Part shown: positions 14,839 to 23,082 of the stretch, one piece after another
How the letters are laid out: the number at the start of each line of letters is the position of its first letter
Numbering within the stretch: the stretch's first letter is position 1
Virus record (IMG/VR): IMGVR_UViG_3300010160_000047
Span: 1 to 64,000 of that record
Reading direction: 5' to 3' (one strand)
Source of the DNA: a virus
Length of the DNA: 64,000 nucleotides
The notes under the pieces: model-generated
Databases searched by the model: none
What the model was told of the DNA's origin: nothing
Seen by the model: the letters and a program-made list of their open reading frames with translations, nothing else
Made by a program: the position numbers and the translations under genes

Positions 14839-15183
14839 ATGGCAGAAAATATTGAAGATTTAAAAAAAAGATTAGAATTATATGAACAAAATGGCCCAGC
14901 TAAATTATATTATTCTTTAAATCGTAAGGCAAATGAAATGGCAGATATTCTAAATAATACAAGTCTTAGAACACTTGATTTATCTGATGCAAAAGATAAA
15001 ACATTTGAAAGAATGAAAATTATTTGGAATGATGCTACAAGTATTACTACTGCTATAACTGGATTAGCAATGGCTATTGGTATTACTGGGGATGAGGAAA
15101 AAGATGTGAAAAGAAATCAGATAATAACAACCCCAGAAAGCATAGCAAATCAATTAGGAGATAATAAAGTTCAAGATGTATAA
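14839..15183 (+). CDS. Candidate small terminase subunit
   Basis: A 114-residue helical protein (MAENIEDLKKRLELYEQNG...) immediately upstream of, and overlapping by eight bases, the large terminase gene. Small terminases usually occupy this spot and bind the packaging site. A helix-turn-helix is not obvious, and the small Ala/Gly/Ile segment (ITTAITGLAMAIGITG) near residue 75 is unusual. The call rests mainly on position. Confidence 0.4.
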   Translation: MAENIEDLKKRLELYEQNGPAKLYYSLNRKANEMADILNNTSLRTLDLSDAKDKTFERMKIIWNDATSITTAITGLAMAIGITGDEEKDVKRNQIITTPESIANQLGDNKVQDV

Positions 15184-17248
15184 TAAAATAGAAGGCGGAA
15201 CTTCAATAGATATTCAAGGTTTAATTTGTAACATACCCCCACAAGGGTATGTTTTTAATTTAGCTACGAAAAAACTAGAAGCAAGAACAATTCATAAGCG
15301 TTCAGATAATCCCAAAGATCAATATTGGGAAAGGATACCATTGCCCGGATGGTATAAAGATGTTATGAAAAAAGAGGATGCTTATGAGAAAAAAAGAAAA
15401 GAAGATGATGCTCCTTTTTATGATGAGAAATTAGAAGAATACAAAAGACAAGAATGGGACAGAAGGTTGAATGGATATTGGTTTATGAATAATGGTAAAC
15501 CAACGTATTTAACTGGATCTCATTATATGTATTTGCAATGGTTTCAGATTGATATTGGATACCCTAGATTTAGACAACCAGACTTAGAATATTTTTACTT
15601 TTTAAAGTATGTAGAAGAAGACCCAGAATGTATGGGTATGCTTGAAATTACTAAACGAAGATTTGGTAAAACATTTAGAGGTGGTATGTTCTTGTATGAT
15701 TACATTACTCGTACAAGAATGACCAATGGTGGTATCCAAAGTAAAACAGGTAATGATGCTAAGAAAGTATTTGCCAAAGCAGTAATTTCTCCATTCAAAA
15801 AATTACCTAGATTCTTTCGCCCAGAATATGATATGAGCTTGGGTGTTACTCCTAAATCAGAGATTAGATTCCAACAAACAAACGTAAGAGGTAAGAAAGC
15901 TGAAGACAACATTGATAAAGAAGAATTAGGATCAATGATTGACTGGGGAAGTGCTGATACCATTCATTATGATGGACAGAAATTACATAGATATTTTTCG
16001 GATGAGTGGGCAAAAACAACAGAGGTAAACATATACGATAGACATGAGGTTATTCGTTATTGTTTGCTAGATGATGAAGGTAAAATTATTGGTAAAGCCC
16101 TTTATAGTTCTACAGTTGAAAAATTGGATACAGAAAGAGATGGAATCCAACAAGCGGCAAGAACTCTTTGGAATGATAGTGATCAATTAAATAAACAGGG
16201 CAATGGAAGAACATCTAGCGGACTTTATAGATTTTTTATGACCGCAGATAGAGCTAAGAACTTTGATTTTTTTGGATTCCCTGATGTAGATAAAACAATA
16301 AAAGAAATATTAGCAGATAGAGAAACAGTTAAACATAATATTCGTTCTCTTACTAAAAGGATTAAAAAAGAAGCTAGAACTATTGAAGAAGCATTTAGTG
16401 AAGATGGGGATGATTGTATTTTTAATTCTCAAAATATAAATGAGCAACTTGCATATTTAAGACAGAATCCTGTATCTAGATTTAGATATTTAAATTTTTA
16501 CAGAGATTTGGATACGCAAAAAGTAAAATGGCGAGATGTTGATCCAAATAAAACTGAATTATATTGGAAAGTATTAATGCTTCCACCAGCAGGGCAAGAC
16601 AACAAATATGTTATGAATAACAATCAAAGAATGCCAACTAGAAATAGTATAGGTGTTATTGGTGTGGATGGTTATTCAAACACTCAAGGTGGTAAAGAAT
16701 ATGGATCAAAATTATCTGGATGGTATTTTATCAAATATGATATAAATGACCCAGAAAATACTGGTACATTTGGAGGTCATATTTATGGCAGACCAAATGA
16801 AAAAGATGATATGTATAATCAAATACTTCTTTGTTCTGAATATATGAGTTTCCCTACTTATTTTGAGTTTGTATCAGATGATTATTATACTTATTTTAAA
16901 AACAGAGGCCGATTGGCATATTTAGGAAGATTCCCTAAAAACTCTATAGACCCAATTAAATTTAAAAAAGACAAAGTAGATAGACATTTTGGTTTTCCAA
17001 CAACAGAATTTGCACTTACTAAACAAAATGATGCAATGACAACATTCATAGAACATCATTGTAATAAAATATTTTACGAAGATTTGCTTGAAGATTTATT
17101 AAAATTTAGACCATATAAACGTACACCTTCAGATAGAACGGTGAGTGCTATGATTACGCTTGTTTCTAGCTTAGAACCAATACCTGTACCGCAAGTACCA
17201 AAAACACCATTAATAAAAATTTTTACTAATCAAAAAACCGCAGTTTAA
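15176..17248 (+). CDS. terL: Terminase large subunit (packaging ATPase and nuclease)
   Basis: A 690-residue protein. The Walker A-like ITKRRFGKTFRGG is at about residues 158-170 and the Walker B-like LHRYFSDEWAKT at about 270-280, together forming the packaging ATPase. The nuclease half begins near residue 490 (IGVIGVDGYSNT, first catalytic Asp) and continues with FVSDDYYTYF around 565. It docks on the portal, pumps DNA and cuts concatemers. The N-terminal 150 residues before Walker A, rich in Trp/Tyr (WYKDVMKKEDAYE, GSHYMYLQWFQ), are longer than in lambda-type enzymes but common in Bacteroidota podoviruses. A terminator-like hairpin separates it from the portal gene. Confidence 0.88.
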   Translation: MYNKIEGGTSIDIQGLICNIPPQGYVFNLATKKLEARTIHKRSDNPKDQYWERIPLPGWYKDVMKKEDAYEKKRKEDDAPFYDEKLEEYKRQEWDRRLNGYWFMNNGKPTYLTGSHYMYLQWFQIDIGYPRFRQPDLEYFYFLKYVEEDPECMGMLEITKRRFGKTFRGGMFLYDYITRTRMTNGGIQSKTGNDAKKVFAKAVISPFKKLPRFFRPEYDMSLGVTPKSEIRFQQTNVRGKKAEDNIDKEELGSMIDWGSADTIHYDGQKLHRYFSDEWAKTTEVNIYDRHEVIRYCLLDDEGKIIGKALYSSTVEKLDTERDGIQQAARTLWNDSDQLNKQGNGRTSSGLYRFFMTADRAKNFDFFGFPDVDKTIKEILADRETVKHNIRSLTKRIKKEARTIEEAFSEDGDDCIFNSQNINEQLAYLRQNPVSRFRYLNFYRDLDTQKVKWRDVDPNKTELYWKVLMLPPAGQDNKYVMNNNQRMPTRNSIGVIGVDGYSNTQGGKEYGSKLSGWYFIKYDINDPENTGTFGGHIYGRPNEKDDMYNQILLCSEYMSFPTYFEFVSDDYYTYFKNRGRLAYLGRFPKNSIDPIKFKKDKVDRHFGFPTTEFALTKQNDAMTTFIEHHCNKIFYEDLLEDLLKFRPYKRTPSDRTVSAMITLVSSLEPIPVPQVPKTPLIKIFTNQKTAV

Positions 17249-17259
17249 AAAAAAATAAT

Positions 17260-17285
17260 TTTGTTATTAAAAAATGATATATTTG
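17260..17285 (+). promoter_or_regulatory. Possible promoter between terminase and portal genes
   Basis: TATATTTG (17278-17285) is an exact -7 box. The only upstream TTTG (17260-17263) is 14 bases away, shorter than the usual 17-23, so strength is doubtful. A start near 17292 would lie just upstream of the hairpin at 17337. Confidence 0.4.
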
Positions 17286-17336
17286 GGTTATATTCAGAAT
17301 TACCAATGAAAAACAAACACTTAAAAATATAAAACT

Positions 17337-17373
17337 AATCCATTGTTGCGAAAGTAATTAATGGATTTTTTTC
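17337..17373 (+). terminator. Terminator-like hairpin before the portal gene
   Basis: AATCCATT (17337-17344) pairs perfectly with AATGGATT (17360-17367) around a 15-base loop, followed by a T run. The in-frame ATG at 17361 lies inside the right arm, which is why the portal start is placed at 17376. Confidence 0.55.
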
Positions 17374-17375
17374 TT

Positions 17376-19805
17376 ATGAATAATACAGGCCAAATACTAA
17401 AAGAATTCCAATTAAATGATTTATCAGTAAAGGATAAATCGGATAAAGAATATGGATTGAGAATATCTCAATATATTGATTCTACTATAGGTGGTGGCAT
17501 TAGTTCATATTATTGGACAAGAAATAATAGGTATAAATTAAATAGAAATTCAGCCAATGGTAAAATCAATATGGCTAAGTTTCAAGATCTTCTTGATTTC
17601 AATGGTAAAGTAAACTATGCTAACATAAATTGGCAATCAATTAAAATTGTAAATAGAATTATTTCTGGATTAGTAGGTAGATGGATGCAAAGAAATGAAA
17701 AAATCCAAATACAAGCTATTGATGATTTATCTCAACAAGATAAAATTGATGAGTATAATGAACTTGATTTTTATATAGCCAATAGAGAGATGTTGCAGAA
17801 GCTTCAAGAAGAAAGCGGTATGCAAGTTATTCCAGATAAAAAAATTCCAGAAACAAAAGAAGAATTAGATTTATGGACAACTCAATTTCAAAGATTACCA
17901 GAAGAGATTCTTTATGAAATGGGCTGTAATAACGTATTACAAGCGAATGGCTGGTTTGATACTTTGAAATATAAAATGCTACATGATAGTGCAGAAGTTG
18001 GATTCGTAGGCACTTATACATGGATGGATGACCAAGGTGTAATTCATGTTGATTACGTTAAACCAGAGAATGCTCTTTATTCTTATAGTGAATACAATGA
18101 TTTTAGAGATACATCCTGGAGAGGGCAAGTAAAGTCAATGAAAATAAGTGACCTTCGTAGAAAATATGGCAAAGAATTCGGAGGCACATTAACCGAAGAA
18201 CAACTTTGGGATATTGCTAATACATCAAAAGATTACCAGTTTAATGATAAATTAAGATGGGATGTAAATTGGAATATTACTTTTTTCCGTCCATACGATG
18301 AATTCAATGTTGATGTTTTAGATTTTGAATTAAAAACTGTAGACAGCGATACTTATACAGTAATTACTACTAAAAAGAATAAAAGCACATTACTTAAAAA
18401 AGGAAGAGATGAATCAACTTCTGATAATAAAGAAGTAATTGATGATACAAAATACAATATCTACAGAGGTGTAATGGTTAGGGTTAAGCAGGTTATGCTT
18501 GAATGGGGTTTAAAGAGAAATATGATTAGACCCCAAGATCCAAAAGAAACAGGTAATGCAGAATTTTCGTATTCATTCTATATGTATCAAAACTATAGTA
18601 TGACTAATACGGCAGTACCAGAAAAGATTGAAGAACCTGCTGATCAAATGATTTTGGCTCGCCTTAAAATGCAACAACTTGTTGCTAAAATGCGACCAAC
18701 AGGAGCGTTAATCAATTGGGATGCTTTGCAAAGTATTGATTATGGCTTAGGTGATGCTAATAAGACTATTGATGTAATGAAGCTATATGACCAAACAGGT
18801 TCGCTTTATTATAGAGGTAAAGATGATGAAGGCAATCAAATTCCAATACCTATTACTGAATTAGCAAATGCTGGATTTCTTCCTCAAATGCAGGGTCTTA
18901 TTCAGTTGTACCAATTCCATTATTCAGTACTAAAAGATGAACTTGGCGAAGATCCAAATATGGCTGCACAAGCATTAACCCCAAGGGTAACAACCGGGAA
19001 TATAGATACAGCCCAACAGGTTGCAGCCAATGCTACTGACTATATGTATGATGCTTATGTAGAATGCATGAAGCAAACAGCAAGAAAAGTTTCTTGTTTA
19101 TTGCACAAGTCAGTAACATTTGGCGCTAAAGCTTACAGGAATTTATTAAAGAAAGAAGAGGTAAGCACAAGAATATTTAATACAGATGTTAGGTTATTAC
19201 CTACTAGTCAAGATATAATGATGCTAGATCAAAAAATGAATCAAGCCATAGCATCTAATCCTCAATTTGCAATGTTTATTGATACGTTTAAAATCATTCG
19301 TATTGCAAAAGAAGATGTAAAACTAGCCGAAGAGTATTATAGAATTTCAATGAAAAAAATGATTGAAACTCAACAGGCACAAGCTATGCAAAATCAGCAA
19401 ATGACAATACAAGGTCAAATGCAATCAGCTCAAATGGCTGAAGAAGAAAAGAGAAAATCATTGGAAATGGAGTTGGCTATTAAGAAACAAATAAGCGACC
19501 TTCAGACTAATAATGATTTGAAAAAAGCAATGGTTACTGGATTGTTTGGTATATATGAAAGAGGGTTACAAGTACCATCTGAATTAAAGGCTTTAGAATC
19601 TGAAATTATTCAAAATATAGGATTGCCTTTGTTTGCTGAAAATTTAGCAAATGTTGACCAAATGCAACAAGCTATGGCACAACAACAACAAGAACAAGGA
19701 CAACCACAAGAAGAGGGTCAAGAACAAGAGGCGCAACAAAGTCCTGAACAAGAACAAGGTGAACAAGGAATGGAAGAACAACAAATGCAAGAAGAACAAA
19801 TGTAA
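17376..19805 (+). CDS. Portal protein
   Basis: An 809-residue protein that would form the dodecameric channel at the capsid vertex. Supporting signs are its size, its place right after the large terminase, and the mix of a helical core (YDQTGSLYYRGKDDEG, FLPQMQGLIQLYQFHYSVL) and conserved phrases of long podoviral portals (RIISGLVGRWMQRNEKIQIQAID). The last 60-70 residues are almost pure Gln/Glu (EQGQPQEEGQEQEAQQSPE), a low-complexity tail probably disordered or involved in packing internal proteins. The start at 17376 avoids initiation within the upstream hairpin. Confidence 0.85.
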   Translation: MNNTGQILKEFQLNDLSVKDKSDKEYGLRISQYIDSTIGGGISSYYWTRNNRYKLNRNSANGKINMAKFQDLLDFNGKVNYANINWQSIKIVNRIISGLVGRWMQRNEKIQIQAIDDLSQQDKIDEYNELDFYIANREMLQKLQEESGMQVIPDKKIPETKEELDLWTTQFQRLPEEILYEMGCNNVLQANGWFDTLKYKMLHDSAEVGFVGTYTWMDDQGVIHVDYVKPENALYSYSEYNDFRDTSWRGQVKSMKISDLRRKYGKEFGGTLTEEQLWDIANTSKDYQFNDKLRWDVNWNITFFRPYDEFNVDVLDFELKTVDSDTYTVITTKKNKSTLLKKGRDESTSDNKEVIDDTKYNIYRGVMVRVKQVMLEWGLKRNMIRPQDPKETGNAEFSYSFYMYQNYSMTNTAVPEKIEEPADQMILARLKMQQLVAKMRPTGALINWDALQSIDYGLGDANKTIDVMKLYDQTGSLYYRGKDDEGNQIPIPITELANAGFLPQMQGLIQLYQFHYSVLKDELGEDPNMAAQALTPRVTTGNIDTAQQVAANATDYMYDAYVECMKQTARKVSCLLHKSVTFGAKAYRNLLKKEEVSTRIFNTDVRLLPTSQDIMMLDQKMNQAIASNPQFAMFIDTFKIIRIAKEDVKLAEEYYRISMKKMIETQQAQAMQNQQMTIQGQMQSAQMAEEEKRKSLEMELAIKKQISDLQTNNDLKKAMVTGLFGIYERGLQVPSELKALESEIIQNIGLPLFAENLANVDQMQQAMAQQQQEQGQPQEEGQEQEAQQSPEQEQGEQGMEEQQMQEEQM

Positions 19806-19809
19806 TTTT

Positions 19810-20169
19810 ATGCCAGATCCAACAAAAAAAACAGAAGAAAAAAAACCATCAGCACAAGCTTTTGGAGAAAAGATTAATAATGGATATCTAGTAGGTGGAT
19901 CAGCAAAACTACCAGTAGGTAAAAAAACAAACATATCTTTAGGATATAATAAAGTTTTAGGCGAAGAACAACAAGGCAGCGATAAAACAATTAGTTTATC
20001 TAAAGAAACAAATAAAGGTGGAGAAATTTCTTTAGGATATTCATCTAATAAACAAGCAAACGCTTCTTATACTACTCCTAAAGGGAATAGTATTTCAGCA
20101 AGGTATAGTCCAATGGGAGGTGCATTAGTTTCGGCTAGAATTAATCTTAGTAAAAAGAAAAAGAATTAA
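19810..20169 (+). CDS. Small glycine/serine-rich virion-block protein
   Basis: A 119-residue protein starting MPDPTKKTEEKKPSAQAFG. The rest alternates short strands and turns (ISLGYNKVLG, ISLGYSSNKQ, ISARYSPMGG) like transmembrane-barrel or beta-repeat proteins, ending in a basic tail. The start at 19810 is the first ATG after the portal stop; earlier in-frame codons lie in portal sequence. Small MPDP-type proteins also appear at 20336. Function unknown; probably a structural accessory. Confidence 0.6.
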   Translation: MPDPTKKTEEKKPSAQAFGEKINNGYLVGGSAKLPVGKKTNISLGYNKVLGEEQQGSDKTISLSKETNKGGEISLGYSSNKQANASYTTPKGNSISARYSPMGGALVSARINLSKKKKN

Positions 20170-20173
20170 TTTT

Positions 20174-20329
20174 ATGCCGTACAAATCAGAAGCGCAAAGA
20201 AAATATTTTAATGTTCATAAACAACAATTAGAGAAAGAAGGCGTTAACGTGAGCGAATGGAATAAAGAAAGTAAAGGCATGAAATTACCGGGCAAAATAA
20301 TTGAAGCAAAACAAAAACTTAAAAAATAA
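20174..20329 (+). CDS. Small SEAQRKYF-type phage protein, 51 residues
   Basis: The frame starts five bases after the previous stop. MPYKSEAQRKYFN matches the N-terminus of a widespread small phage protein (PFKSEAQRRYL type) often encoded beside portal or head genes. The remainder (VSEWNKESKGMKLPGK) is charged and flexible. Function unknown. Confidence 0.65.
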   Translation: MPYKSEAQRKYFNVHKQQLEKEGVNVSEWNKESKGMKLPGKIIEAKQKLKK

Positions 20330-20335
20330 AATAAT

Positions 20336-20653
20336 ATGCCAGATCCTAAAATGACAATGGAAAAAATGCAAACTGATACTTTGCCAAATAAAGCAAAGGC
20401 AGATTCTTTTATGATTGAATCACTCAATAAAAAAGAAAAAGCAGAAAAAGCAGAAAAACTCGGTAAAACACTTTTAAGTTTACCTACTAAAAAAGCAGAT
20501 GCTCCTCGTCCATTTGGTGCAGCAAAGAAAAGTTTTGAAGAAGCTAAAACTTTAAGATCAGAATCAACCAAAGATTCTATAAATGCATTAAAAAATTCTT
20601 TACCGGGTAGCATTATTAATGCTAAATTAAAAAAAATAACAAATAAAGCTTAA
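20336..20653 (+). CDS. Small lysine/alanine-rich virion-block protein
   Basis: A 105-residue, very basic helical protein (MPDPKMTMEKMQ...; many Lys-Ala-Glu runs). It shares the MPDP start with the gene at 19810, perhaps by duplication of the 5' end. Basic, flexible proteins in this place may bind DNA or line the head interior. No recognised family. Confidence 0.58.
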   Translation: MPDPKMTMEKMQTDTLPNKAKADSFMIESLNKKEKAEKAEKLGKTLLSLPTKKADAPRPFGAAKKSFEEAKTLRSESTKDSINALKNSLPGSIINAKLKKITNKA

Positions 20654-20664
20654 AAAGAAAAAAA

Positions 20665-20868
20665 ATGGGTAGAGCATTAGTAAATAAAGGAGAAATGTCG
20701 GGTTATGCTAAAGGCACTAATAGTGCATCTAAAGGCATGGCAATGGTGGGCGAAAAAGGGAAAGAAATAGTGATGATGAAAGGTGGCGAAAAAGTTATTC
20801 CAAACAATAAAATATCTAAATATATATCTGGAAAAATTATTCAAGCAAAAAATAAAAAGAAAAAATAA
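20665..20868 (+). CDS. Short protein with a tape-measure-type GEKGKEIV motif
   Basis: A 67-residue protein whose centre (MVGEKGKEIVMMKGGEKVIPN) matches the VGE-GPE-V---G--VIPN phrase found near the C-terminus of many tape-measure proteins. Here it stands alone, with a glycine/serine N-terminus and a poly-lysine end. It could be a remnant or a minor head protein. It overlaps the next gene by one base. Confidence 0.6.
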   Translation: MGRALVNKGEMSGYAKGTNSASKGMAMVGEKGKEIVMMKGGEKVIPNNKISKYISGKIIQAKNKKKK

Positions 20869-21131
20869 TGCCTACAGTAACAAATCAAATAGCCGCACCT
20901 GCTTTAAGAGGGCAAGGTGTAAAAGTAACTTTAAATGCAGCAGATTCTGCTAATTTAGCTACAATGTTAATTGGAGCAACTTGTACAGCATCTGGATCTT
21001 CAAATACAGGAACAATTGTTTCTATTGATACATTTGGCAATTCATTTAAAGTGAGTCCAATAAGTCCAGCAACAAGATTTGATGGCACGGCCGTTGGTCA
21101 ATTGGCAGCAGCAGTAACAATAACTTATTAA
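20868..21131 (+). CDS. Small beta-rich head-decoration candidate
   Basis: An 87-residue protein of Ala/Thr/Ser-rich strands (VTNQIAAPALRGQGVKVTLNAADSA is the start of the fold). Size, composition and location between portal and capsid genes fit a capsid decoration or cement protein, but no family is recognised. ATG overlaps the previous stop (TAATG). Confidence 0.5.
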   Translation: MPTVTNQIAAPALRGQGVKVTLNAADSANLATMLIGATCTASGSSNTGTIVSIDTFGNSFKVSPISPATRFDGTAVGQLAAAVTITY

Positions 21132-21149
21132 TATTTAAAATAAAAAAAA

Positions 21150-21503
21150 ATGGCACTCAGTTTAACACAAGATGTAACAACCGAATTTAATGCTAATAAT
21201 GGTTATGTTGCAGATGCATCAAATTGGGATTATCTGATTTGGCAATTTGTAACTCCTTCTGGAACGATAAGCATTACTGCAACAAATGATGCAGGATCTG
21301 TTACTGGTAGTTTTGATGGTAATTCATTAACTGCAACTAATTTTGTAACGGTTTCTGCTACTAATGCGAATGCAAGTACGGTAGTAACATCTGTTTCTGC
21401 TGCTGGTATTTATAGGACATCTTATGTAGGTCAATTTGTAAAATTTGGCGGAGCAGCAGCAGCGGCAACTAAAGTAATTATTCAATTCCATAAATTCAGT
21501 TAA
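21150..21503 (+). CDS. Beta-sandwich virion protein candidate
   Basis: A 117-residue protein (MALSLTQDVTTEFNANNGYV...) with alternating Thr/Val/Ala strands and an ISITATNDAGSVTGSFDG stretch typical of small phage structural beta-sandwiches. It is separated by 18 bases from the gene before. Decoration of the capsid is plausible; not proven. Confidence 0.5.
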   Translation: MALSLTQDVTTEFNANNGYVADASNWDYLIWQFVTPSGTISITATNDAGSVTGSFDGNSLTATNFVTVSATNANASTVVTSVSAAGIYRTSYVGQFVKFGGAAAAATKVIIQFHKFS

Positions 21504-21504
21504 T

Positions 21505-21882
21505 ATGGATCTTACATCAGAAGTAATTAAAGGAAAACTTTTTTCTTTTCAAACATCAGCACATAGTCTTCATCTTGATACTAGATCTTATGCCGAGCAT
21601 AAGGCTTTGCAAAAACTTTATGAAGGTATAGATGGAATTAAAGATGACATTCTTGAAATTCTTATGGGGTATCAAAATGGAAAAAGAATTGGCAAAGCCA
21701 AATTGGATGAATTTCCAACCTACAGTCAAGAAGCAGTAACTGGATTAGTGAAAGAGGGAATGTCTTTTGCTTATGAACTTGAAATGTGGGCCGAAAATAA
21801 AAAGTATTGTGACATATCAAATAAAGCACAAGATTTAAGTGGTTTATTTGCAAGAACACAATATATGCTTACGCTGAGTTAA
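21505..21882 (+). CDS. Ferritin/Dps-like helical protein (DUF5856-like)
   Basis: A 125-residue four-helix-type protein. The region SAHSLHLDTRSYAEHKALQKLYEGIDGIKDDILEILMGYQ matches the Dps/ferritin-like pattern of DUF5856-type phage proteins, with His and Asp/Glu residues at possible metal sites. In related phages it accompanies head genes. Whether it binds iron is unknown. It directly precedes the scaffold gene. Confidence 0.62.
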   Translation: MDLTSEVIKGKLFSFQTSAHSLHLDTRSYAEHKALQKLYEGIDGIKDDILEILMGYQNGKRIGKAKLDEFPTYSQEAVTGLVKEGMSFAYELEMWAENKKYCDISNKAQDLSGLFARTQYMLTLS

Positions 21883-21897
21883 AAAACAAATATATAT

Positions 21898-23052
21898 ATG
21901 TCAGAAGAAACAAACATTGAACAAACTACAATTGAGCAAGAAAATAATCTTGCCAATCCTTTCTCAGAAGAAAGTTGGAGCAATGCTTCAGTAAAAGTAG
22001 ATGAAAATCAAACAAACAATTTAGAAACAAAATCAGATTCATCAAATCAATCTAAACAAGAATCAGAAAATGATGTTTTTGATGCTAATGAGTATCTTAA
22101 ATTAAAACTTGGCTTTGATGATTGGGATGATGCGCTTACTCAAATAACTGAGTTAAGAAATAAAAAAGATTTTGTTTTTGAAAACGAAGACAGCAAGAAA
22201 TTATTTGATTACGTTAAAGAACAAAAGGAAGATGATCTTATAAATTTTCTGCAAGAAAAAAAGAAAATAGAAAGATTATCTTCATCCGATGTTAAAGATG
22301 CAAACACAGCAGCAGAAATTGTAAAGCTGAGTATGGGAGTAAAAAACAAAGATTTAGAACAAGATGAAATAGATTTCCTATTTAATGAAAGATTTCAGAA
22401 ACCTGCAAAACCAGAGCAGAAATATGATGAGTTAGATTCTGATTATGAAGAAAGAGTAGGCACTTGGGAAAACAGAGTTAATGAAATTGAAAAAAGACTA
22501 GTTATAGAAGCCAAACTAGTTAAACCAGAATTAGAAAAAATTAAATCAAATTTTATATTACCTGATTTAAATCCAAGTATACAAGTGAGTCCAGAAGTAT
22601 TGGAAGCGCAAAAAAAATACATGGATAATTTTTATGGTAGTGTAAATGATGTAATAGGTTCATTTGAGGGTTTTACAGCTACAGTAAAAGATGAAGGAGC
22701 AGATTTTAATGTTGCATATATCCCATCCTATGAAGAAAAACAAGCCGTTGCTAACCAATTGAATTATTTTGCTGAAAACAATTTAGATGCTAACATGATA
22801 TTTGCCGAAAGATGGGTAAATGATGATAACACTATTAATGTTCAGCAAATGACAAAAGATTTGTTTTTATTGCAAAATGAAGGCAAGATCACTCAAAAGT
22901 ATGTCAACGAAGCCGCAAACAGAAGATTAGCTATGCATCTAAAAAAGCAAAGCAATATTGACTTTAGCGGAACATCAAACAGCGGAACATTTACACCAGA
23001 CAATAGACAATCCGAAATGGATAAATTGGCTGCGATAATGTTTGCTAAATAA
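21898..23052 (+). CDS. Capsid scaffold protein candidate
   Basis: A 384-residue, strongly acidic and Asn/Gln-rich protein directly upstream of the major capsid gene, the standard place for scaffolding proteins. The first 60 residues are low-complexity (TNIEQTTIEQENN). The centre is helical with coiled-coil potential, and the basic C-terminus (RRLAMHLKKQ) is the kind that docks onto the coat protein. No protease is recognised in the cluster, so the scaffold may leave the head intact. Confidence 0.68.
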   Translation: MSEETNIEQTTIEQENNLANPFSEESWSNASVKVDENQTNNLETKSDSSNQSKQESENDVFDANEYLKLKLGFDDWDDALTQITELRNKKDFVFENEDSKKLFDYVKEQKEDDLINFLQEKKKIERLSSSDVKDANTAAEIVKLSMGVKNKDLEQDEIDFLFNERFQKPAKPEQKYDELDSDYEERVGTWENRVNEIEKRLVIEAKLVKPELEKIKSNFILPDLNPSIQVSPEVLEAQKKYMDNFYGSVNDVIGSFEGFTATVKDEGADFNVAYIPSYEEKQAVANQLNYFAENNLDANMIFAERWVNDDNTINVQQMTKDLFLLQNEGKITQKYVNEAANRRLAMHLKKQSNIDFSGTSNSGTFTPDNRQSEMDKLAAIMFAK

Positions 23053-23082
23053 CATTTTTAAAAACTTTAAAATCTAAACAAA

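Noticed and set aside
17361-17375. An ATG at 17361 as portal start
   Set aside because: It lies in the right arm and T run of a terminator-like hairpin; the ATG at 17376 is free of it and keeps the same frame.
19644-19934. Antisense frame over the portal tail and next gene
   Set aside because: The Leu/Phe-rich product is simply the complement of the Gln/Glu repeat coding for the portal tail.
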